Assembly: GCF_014773245.1 (NCBI RefSeq)
Contig: NZ_JACWMX010000009.1
Coordinates: 1-64,000 of the forward strand
DNA: 64,000 nucleotides
Direction: 5' to 3'
Source of the DNA: Mucilaginibacter glaciei
GTDB lineage: Bacteria > Bacteroidota > Bacteroidia > Sphingobacteriales > Sphingobacteriaceae
Part shown: positions 53,596-59,337 of the stretch, piece after piece
How the letters are laid out: each line of letters begins with the position of its first letter
Numbering within the stretch: position 1 is the stretch's first letter
Translations under genes and position numbers: made by a program
The notes under the pieces: model-generated
What the model was told of the DNA's origin: nothing
The model's database searches: none
Seen by the model: only the letters and a program-made list of their open reading frames with translations

Positions 53596-54429
53596 ATGGT
53601 ATTACTGGAATTTGCACCAAGCCTTCCTTTATCAGCTTTTATCCGGGTTTACAGGGTGGTGCATTTTGTTTTTGATGATGCTGCCAAAATACCATTTAAA
53701 CCATACCCGCCAAAACCAGAGCATTGCTTAAGCTTTTACCCGCGCGATACCGAAAAAGTGCAATTCGCCGATAACGGCAAAACAATCAGTAATTTGAAAA
53801 CAGTGATTATCGGTCAGCAAGCCGGTGTTACCAACCGATATGTCGGCAGAGATTTTTTAGTTTTCCAGGTGGTGTTTAGTCCGGGTGCCTTATATCGTTT
53901 AACAGGTATCCCGTCAATTGAACTTAATAATGGTTATATCGATGCCGAAGCTATATTCCCGAACAGCGTAAAGGAAGTTAACGATAAGATAAATGATGCA
54001 AAAGGATATCCGGAGATGGTGAGCGTGGTAGAGGCTTTTTTAGCCGGGAGAATAGCCATCTGTAAAAAAGATTTTAACAGTATCGACAGGTTAAGCAATC
54101 TGATGCTTCGGGCAGATCAAAGCCCCAAAATTGAATGGCTGGCCGGGGAAGCCTGTCTTAGCCTGCGGCAATTTGAACGAAAGTTTATGGAGCGTATGGG
54201 GGTATCGCCCAGGTACTTTAACAAGGTGATTCGTTTTGAGAACGCTTTCCGGATGAAAAACAAATACCCGCAGTTAAGCTGGTTTGTTATAGCTATCGAA
54301 TGTGGGTATTATGATTACCAGCACTTAGTTAAAGATTACCAGGCATTTACTCAAAAAACGCCGATTGATTTCCACGCACTTGATCTTAAATCTCCGGAGC
54401 GAAAGTTTGGAGAAGCCGATACTTATTAG
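53596..54429 (+). CDS. AraC-family regulator with DUF6597-like N-terminus, paralog 2
   Basis: A 277-residue paralog of the preceding gene, 10 bp after it. FVFDDAAKIPFKPYPPKPEHCLSFYPRD corresponds to the DUF6597 core. The HTH is LSLRQFERKFMERMGVSPRYFNKVIR and FVIAIECGYYDYQHLVKDYQAF. Both paralogs retain full-length domains, so they may form heterodimers or answer to different signals. Confidence 0.84.
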   Translation: MVLLEFAPSLPLSAFIRVYRVVHFVFDDAAKIPFKPYPPKPEHCLSFYPRDTEKVQFADNGKTISNLKTVIIGQQAGVTNRYVGRDFLVFQVVFSPGALYRLTGIPSIELNNGYIDAEAIFPNSVKEVNDKINDAKGYPEMVSVVEAFLAGRIAICKKDFNSIDRLSNLMLRADQSPKIEWLAGEACLSLRQFERKFMERMGVSPRYFNKVIRFENAFRMKNKYPQLSWFVIAIECGYYDYQHLVKDYQAFTQKTPIDFHALDLKSPERKFGEADTY

Positions 54430-54497
54430 AATGTCGTTTTCTTACCAGTAAGCCTTCTATTTTAGCAGTCATATTTGTAATCAATTACAAGATAATT

Positions 54498-55037
54498 ATG
54501 AAAAGAAGGAATTTTTTATTGGCAGGTGCAGTAAGCATCCCCGCCTTAGCAATGGGTAAAACAAGCGGCTTTAAAAAACAGCGTTTAACAAAAGGTTTTA
54601 TAGTAAAAGCAAACGAGAGCCGCTTTAACGAAAAAACCATGCTAAGCGGTAATTCCCCTAACGACATCAAAGTCTCCACCAAAGATACAGACGGCGATCT
54701 CTCTGCTTTTTCTTATACTGGCCACGTAAAAGGCGGTCCGCCGCTGCATGTCCACCCAAATCAGGATGAAATGTTTTTTATTTTAGAAGGGAAATTCCTT
54801 TTCCAGGTAGGGGAAGATCAATACTACCTTACAAAAGGAGATAGTATATTTCTGCCGAGAAATGTGCCGCATACGTTTGCTCAACTAACGGATAGTGGTC
54901 AAGTGTTTTTCCTTTTTCAGCCAGCAGGAAAAATGGAGGACTTTTTCAGGGCTGCCGGCGATATAAAAGCCAGACTTAATCCGAAGTTATTTGACGATCA
55001 CGATATTCACGTCGTTGGACCTCCTTTAAAATGGTAG
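54498..55037 (+). CDS. Exported cupin-domain protein
   Basis: A 179-residue protein with a signal sequence (MKRRNFLLAGAVSIPALAM) whose RR pair faintly resembles a Tat signal. The cupin motif 1 is PPLHVHPNQDEMFFILEGKF (metal ligands H, H, E), and motif 2 is GDSIFLPRNVPHTF with the last histidine. Single-domain cupins include dioxygenases and isomerases; the substrate here is unknown. It is the last gene before a gene-poor kilobase. Confidence 0.82.
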   Translation: MKRRNFLLAGAVSIPALAMGKTSGFKKQRLTKGFIVKANESRFNEKTMLSGNSPNDIKVSTKDTDGDLSAFSYTGHVKGGPPLHVHPNQDEMFFILEGKFLFQVGEDQYYLTKGDSIFLPRNVPHTFAQLTDSGQVFFLFQPAGKMEDFFRAAGDIKARLNPKLFDDHDIHVVGPPLKW

Positions 55038-55200
55038 CTCACGAATTGAAGAAACGCAATTCAAACCTAAAGAGTCGGATAGTCAAAAAACAGAGATACA
55101 TTCTTATTTAAGTCATTTTTCCAAAAGATAGGATAAACACTAACTTCCAGCGGTATTCGGTCAGCGTAAGTTATTACTGCACTATAAAAAACATGGAAAT

Positions 55201-55227
55201 AAAAAAGCCTTACCGTGAGGCTTTTTT
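55201..55227. terminator. Bidirectional Rho-independent terminator
   Basis: AAAAAAGCCT and AGGCTTTTTT form a 10-bp stem around a 7-base loop, giving a T run in both directions. It lies about 160 bp after the cupin stop codon. Confidence 0.85.
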
Positions 55228-55244
55228 ATTTCGCCAAACTGGAC

Positions 55245-55274
55245 TCGAACCCATTGAAAAACGCCAGTAATTAG
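55245..55274 (+). repeat. C-terminal coding tag, copy 6 (degenerate)
   Basis: The frame reads SNPLKNASN and stops at TAG, preceded by GGAC. It keeps the GGA...TCGAAC core of the other tags, but with a deletion before Ser-Asn. It begins 17 bp after the terminator. The TCGAACC here also looks like a tRNA T-loop, but the acceptor and T-stem do not fit. Confidence 0.35.
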
Positions 55275-55343
55275 CTTTAATTCTCTCATTAAATGCTTCG
55301 AAAAAAGTCCAATTGGGATCACATTGCTTAACTAACTCATCAC

Positions 55344-55382
55344 GGCCATTCGAACCAAATAATAACAAGCTTGATCAATTAG
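55344..55382 (+). repeat. C-terminal coding tag, copy 7
   Basis: The frame reads GHSNQIITSLIN and stops at TAG. G, S, N, Q, I and L match copies 1 and 5 at almost the same spacing, one codon shorter before Ser-Asn. Confidence 0.45.
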
Positions 55383-55472
55383 CTATCTTTCTTCTTAAAT
55401 CTTCCAAATAAGTTCCAAAATCTTTCTCTACGGACTGGATTTTCTTTGAGATTTTCAATTTAGTGCGTTACG

Positions 55473-55520
55473 TAATAATTTCGTACCATTATCAAAGAAT
55501 TGAAGCGTTTGGCGGGGTAA
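55473..55520 (+). repeat. C-terminal coding tag, copy 8
   Basis: The last 13 codons read RTIIKELKRLAG and stop at TAA. At nucleotide level it aligns with copy 1 over about 50 bp, with a 2-bp deletion that shifts the Ser-Asn part into another frame. K, R, L, A and G are kept with different third bases. Confidence 0.55.
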
Positions 55521-56060
55521 TTTGATTTTTAACAATCCAATAAGGAACCGTTCTCAAATACTTATTTGTTATTCAAAGACTATTTTTAAATTTTATTTAA
55601 TTTTAAAACTCATTCACCAGACATAGGGAGCCTCGCCAGCCATTCTCAGTATAAAATGTATTTAATGGTGGTATCAGCGGAATCCGAATCACGCCATCGC
55701 TTTAATTCGCGCCATCCATCAGGATAAGTTTTGAAATAACTTAATGATAATTGAATGCAACACTCATTGCTACCATGCCGCCAATATCATGGCAGAGCAG
55801 ATGTACTTTCATCTAATGTTAAAGGTAATTATTTACGCTTCGACACAGTTTATTTTACAGTCTCGCATGGTATGTTTCCAAGGTACTTCAATAAATATAC
55901 TTGTATGTTTTTAAAGACTAACTTCATTTTGAAAGCTTTTATAGTATTCGTTTTTGTGTGCGTAGAATTGGTTGAACAAGTCTCTCAATCCTTAAATAAA
56001 TAAGTACGAACAAACCCGGCTAATTAAAACGTATTAGCCAGGCTTTTAGCAATATGGAAA

Positions 56061-56414
56061 TTACATCTTCATTTTGTCATTCATCATGCCCTTTTTCATT
56101 GGCATTTTCATCACCTTGCCGCTCATCATCACGCATTGGCCTTCTTTTAGTGTCATGGTTTTTCCGTCTTTCATTTTAACGGTACCGTCTGTCATTACCA
56201 TAGTGCCATTGGTCATAGTCATTGTTTTGGTCATTGGCATACTTTTACCATGCATCATGGTCATCATTTTACCGTCCATCATCATTGCAGAGTGGTTCAT
56301 TTTTTTCATAGACATGTGCGACATCTTATGCATAGAGGTGTCGGCCATTTTGGTTTGTGCCATTGCGCTACAACTTAATGTAACAGCAGTTAAGGCGATC
56401 ATAATTCTTTTCAT
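56061..56414 (-). CDS. Met-rich periplasmic protein (DUF6799-like)
   Basis: A 117-residue exported protein with signal peptide to AMAQ. The first half of the mature chain is dense in Met and His (SMHKMSHMSMKKMNHSAMMM), and the second has the DUF6799 repeat NGTMVMTDGTVKMKDGKTMT and LKEGQCVMMSGKVM. Such Met/His-rich chains bind Cu(I) or Ag(I), so a periplasmic copper buffer is likely. It lies 55 bp after the Cu-ATPase gene on the same strand. Confidence 0.82.
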   Translation of the reverse strand: MKRIMIALTAVTLSCSAMAQTKMADTSMHKMSHMSMKKMNHSAMMMDGKMMTMMHGKSMPMTKTMTMTNGTMVMTDGTVKMKDGKTMTLKEGQCVMMSGKVMKMPMKKGMMNDKMKM

Positions 56415-56469
56415 GTTTTCTTTGGTTAATTTTCTTGTATGTATCCACTAATCGAGCCACTTTTAAAAC

Positions 56470-58494
56470 TTAGTCTTTTACTTTTAACAGGCTTGCGTTA
56501 ATTGCTACCACGACGGTGCTTACGGTCATTAACACGGCACCCGCCGCCGGGCTTAATACAATGCCCTGGTTGTATAATACCCCTGCAGCCAATGGTAGCG
56601 CCACGATGTTATAACCTGTCGCCCAGGCCAGGTTCTGTATCATTTTCCGATAGGTCGCTTTGCCAAATAGGATCAGGCTGACAATATCCTTTGGATTGCT
56701 GTTCACTAAAACAATCCCTGCTGTTTCCGCCGCTATATCGCTGCCCGAACCAACCGCAATACCAATATCCGCTTGCGCTAATGCAGGCGCGTCATTTACA
56801 CCATCCCCTGTCATCGCCACAAACTCACCTTTGCTTTGCAATTCTTTTATTTTCTCCAATTTTTGATGCGGCAATACCTCGGCAATAAAACTATCCATAC
56901 CCAAAGTTTTACTTACACTGGCTGCTACCTTCGTATTATCGCCTGTAAGCAGTATGGATTTGATATTTTCAGCCTTTAGCGTTTTAATAGCATCTGCTGA
57001 TTCGGGACGTATCTCATCTGATAAAGCAATATATCCGGCAAGCTTTTGATCGATCAGTACAAACACCACCGTTTCGGTGTCATTGGCAGTAAAACCCTCC
57101 GGCACAGCTAACTTATTTTCCCTCAAATAACCAGGGCTAACCACCATTAGCTTTTTACCCTCTACGCTCGCTTCCACGCCCTGGCCGGTGATCGCCTTAA
57201 AGTTTTCGGCTTGAGGGATCGTTAGTTTTAATTCGTTAACTTTTTGCAGGATGCCGGTGGCAATCGGGTGTTCGGATTTTTGTTCTAAGGCAGAAGCTAA
57301 ACGGATCAGTTCATCTTCCTTTATCTCCTTATTTAGCGTAACGACTTTAGAAACTTCAAACTTACCTACGGTTAGTGTCCCCGTTTTATCGAAAACGATG
57401 GTAGTGATCTTCCTTGCATTTTCAAATGCGGTCCTGTTCTTGATTAGTAGGCCGTGTTTAGCCGATAAGGCCGTTGACTTAGCCACCACAAGCGGTACTG
57501 CCAAACCTAAAGCATGAGGGCAGCAAATAACAATTACGGTTACCATCCGTTCCATTGCAAACGCTAAGGTTTGACCGGTTAAATACCAATACAGAAATGT
57601 TCCGATGCCCGTAACCAGTGCGATCACCGTTAACCATTTGGCGGCCTGATCCGCCAACAGCTGTGTTTGGGATTTTGACTTCTGCGCATCATCCACCAAT
57701 TTAACCACCTGGGACAGATAGGAATCTTTAGCTGCATGAGAAACGGTAACTTTAAAAGAGCCATTACCGTTGATCGAACCGGCGATCACTTTGTCGCCTT
57801 TAACTTTCAATACCGGCTTTGATTCACCGGTCAGCATGGATTCATTTAAATAACTCTCGCCCTCCAGTATGATCCCATCTGCCGCGACTTTCTCGCCGGG
57901 CTTGATAAGGATAATGTCATTCTCCTTCAGCGTATCTGTCTTTACATCATGCACCATATCCGGCATCACCATGTGGGCGTCCGCTGGCATGAGCTGAACC
58001 AATAACTCCAGTTCGTTTGACGCGCCCATCACTGACCGCATTTCTATCCAATGGCCTAACAACATGATCAAAATAAGGGTAGCCAGTTCCCAAAAGAAGT
58101 CCATACCTTTTAAACCGAATACAATGGCCACACTGTAGGCATAGGCAACGGTAATCGCAAAGCCGATCAGGAACATCATGCCCGGATTCTTTGCTTTCAC
58201 CTCATCTACCAAACCCGTTAAAAAAGGCCAGCCGCCATAAATAAAGACCACGGAGGATAAAGCAAACAATAGGTAGGAAGACCCGGCAAAAGCCCAGTTC
58301 ACCCCCATAAAGTGCTGTATCATGGTTGATAACAGCATAATAGGGATGGTGAGTCCCAGCACCACGTAAAAACGCTTTTTAAAATCAGCGATCATCATGG
58401 CATGGTGGTCGTGCTCCGACATGCCCATGTGCGGGTCATGACCCTTTTGCATTTTACTGTGGTCCATACCTTCCGGCATTTTGCTCATATCCAT
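56470..58494 (-). CDS. copB: CopB-type (P1B-3) copper-exporting P-type ATPase
   Basis: A 674-residue P-type ATPase. The N-terminus is Met/His-rich (MDMSKMPEGMDHSKMQKGHD, then HMGMSEHDHHAMM), without a classical CxxC domain. The transmembrane metal motif is CPH at residues 325-327, not CPC, which marks the CopB/P1B-3 branch. TGES (222-225), the phosphorylated DKTGT (369-373), the SEHPIATG HP motif and GDGVNDAPAL hinge are intact. It would pump Cu(I), Ag(I) or Cu(II) out of the cytosol. Its 3' end is duplicated as a fragment at 35.6 kb. Confidence 0.93.
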   Translation of the reverse strand: MDMSKMPEGMDHSKMQKGHDPHMGMSEHDHHAMMIADFKKRFYVVLGLTIPIMLLSTMIQHFMGVNWAFAGSSYLLFALSSVVFIYGGWPFLTGLVDEVKAKNPGMMFLIGFAITVAYAYSVAIVFGLKGMDFFWELATLILIMLLGHWIEMRSVMGASNELELLVQLMPADAHMVMPDMVHDVKTDTLKENDIILIKPGEKVAADGIILEGESYLNESMLTGESKPVLKVKGDKVIAGSINGNGSFKVTVSHAAKDSYLSQVVKLVDDAQKSKSQTQLLADQAAKWLTVIALVTGIGTFLYWYLTGQTLAFAMERMVTVIVICCPHALGLAVPLVVAKSTALSAKHGLLIKNRTAFENARKITTIVFDKTGTLTVGKFEVSKVVTLNKEIKEDELIRLASALEQKSEHPIATGILQKVNELKLTIPQAENFKAITGQGVEASVEGKKLMVVSPGYLRENKLAVPEGFTANDTETVVFVLIDQKLAGYIALSDEIRPESADAIKTLKAENIKSILLTGDNTKVAASVSKTLGMDSFIAEVLPHQKLEKIKELQSKGEFVAMTGDGVNDAPALAQADIGIAVGSGSDIAAETAGIVLVNSNPKDIVSLILFGKATYRKMIQNLAWATGYNIVALPLAAGVLYNQGIVLSPAAGAVLMTVSTVVVAINASLLKVKD

Positions 58495-58504
58495 AGTGTT
58501 CAGT

Positions 58505-58726
58505 TTAGTTGGCTAAATCCGTTTCAAGGATCTTTTTCTTTTCCAGGTACTCTTCTGTTGTAATTTCGCCAGCAGCAAATCGCTTTTGCAGCCCATTGAG
58601 CGGCGTGTCTTTACGCCTGCGCTGGCCCGGAATATCGTATGGTGTTGCGAATATCAAGACCAGCATGATCATCCAGACGAACCACTATATCAGGTGCATT
58701 CCTCCAAAACTCCCGTAGTACATCAT
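58505..58726 (-). pseudogene. SHOCT-domain membrane protein with in-frame amber
   Basis: The frame reads MMYYGSFGGMHLI, an amber TAG at 58685-58687, then WFVWMIMLVLIFATPYDIPG and a SHOCT-type end (LQKRFAAGEITTEEYLEKKKILE). TAG replaces what is probably TGG (Trp) in the membrane segment. Either the gene is broken by a single G-to-A change or translation restarts at a Met within WMIMLVL. Such small SHOCT proteins commonly lie next to copper ATPase genes, and it ends 10 bp before copB. Both pieces are shorter than 60 codons. Confidence 0.7.
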
Positions 58727-58755
58727 AATCTTTAGTTTTAATATCAGTTAAACGA

Positions 58756-59214
58756 TTAAGATTTTTTTACCGCCTTTTCCTTCGCCTTCATTAGCCAATA
58801 GCAATGCGCGGCGCAAGCATGGAGCTTGTAATTTTTGTGCGCTGTTCCGAAATTATGCCCCTGCGGATCTAAAATGGCGCATTTCTCTTTATCAATATCT
58901 TTTGTATTTAAAACATTCTCCCCGTCGATATTATAATAAGATCCGTTCTTTTTTGCCGTACCTAATTTTCGTCCGTCGGAGCCGATAACATTGCCGGCTT
59001 TGTCGATAAAATACAATTCCTTGCCGGTATTATCCCTGACCATATTGTTTTTATCAATATAGCCAAGCTTTGTCCCGCCGTGATCATGAATTCCACCTTT
59101 GGCATTGATGTAAATTTTCTGAGTGGTGTCCTTTTTGGTTTGGGCAACAGCTTCGGTAGTAATACCTGTTGCAAGCGTTACCATTATTAATAATAAAAGA
59201 TGCAGTTTTTTCAT
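58756..59214 (-). CDS. Exported repeat protein of unknown function
   Basis: A 152-residue secreted protein (signal to EAVAQ). The mature part has short repeats of the form LGYIDKNNMVRDNTGKELY, FIDKAGNVIGSDGRKLG and TAKKNGSYYNIDGENV, which suggest a small beta-propeller- or beta-flower-like fold. The C-terminus has HACAAHCYWL, a Cys/His group that could bind metal. I cannot name the family firmly. It lies in the copper island between the multicopper oxidase and the ATPase. Confidence 0.65.
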   Translation of the reverse strand: MKKLHLLLLIMVTLATGITTEAVAQTKKDTTQKIYINAKGGIHDHGGTKLGYIDKNNMVRDNTGKELYFIDKAGNVIGSDGRKLGTAKKNGSYYNIDGENVLNTKDIDKEKCAILDPQGHNFGTAHKNYKLHACAAHCYWLMKAKEKAVKKS

Positions 59215-59291
59215 GATTGAATTTTTTGTGTAAGTATTTTATATAGCACAAAATTCCACTTAATGAGTTTTAAACTCAATGATTATCAACA

Positions 59292-59323
59292 GGTTAATTA
59301 GTGATTGTTGTCACTAATTAACC
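59292..59323. promoter_or_regulatory. Perfect 13-bp dyad between the oxidase and repeat-protein genes
   Basis: GGTTAATTAGTGA, 6 bp, then TCACTAATTAACC: 13 bp of uninterrupted symmetry. No T run follows on either side, so a regular terminator is unlikely. It lies 15 bp before the oxidase stop and 78 bp upstream of the repeat-protein start on the minus strand, so it could be an operator or a 3'-end-stabilising hairpin. Confidence 0.55.
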
Positions 59324-59337
59324 ATAGCAGTACTAAA

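Larger units (their letters stand above)
55038..56060. other. Gene-poor region with a terminator and three coding tags
   Basis: About 1 kb without a supported gene. It holds a bidirectional terminator near 55.2 kb and three copies of the C-terminal coding tag within 280 bp. A plus-strand frame at 55755-56003 (82 codons, with a hydrophobic end) has no family match or good start context and is not called. Confidence 0.55.

Noticed and set aside
55230..55275. tRNA-like sequence (CTGGACTCGAACCC after a terminator)
   Set aside because: The T-loop-like TCGAACC is present, but the T-stem has two mismatches, no acceptor stem or CCA complement is found and no anticodon arm follows. The same core is better explained by the coding tag.
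55755..56003. 82-codon ORF; a short piece (GMFPRYFNK) resembles the AraC HTH of the gene at 54 kb (GVSPRYFNK)
   Set aside because: The similarity covers only about eight residues and the rest does not align with AraC proteins; chance cannot be excluded.
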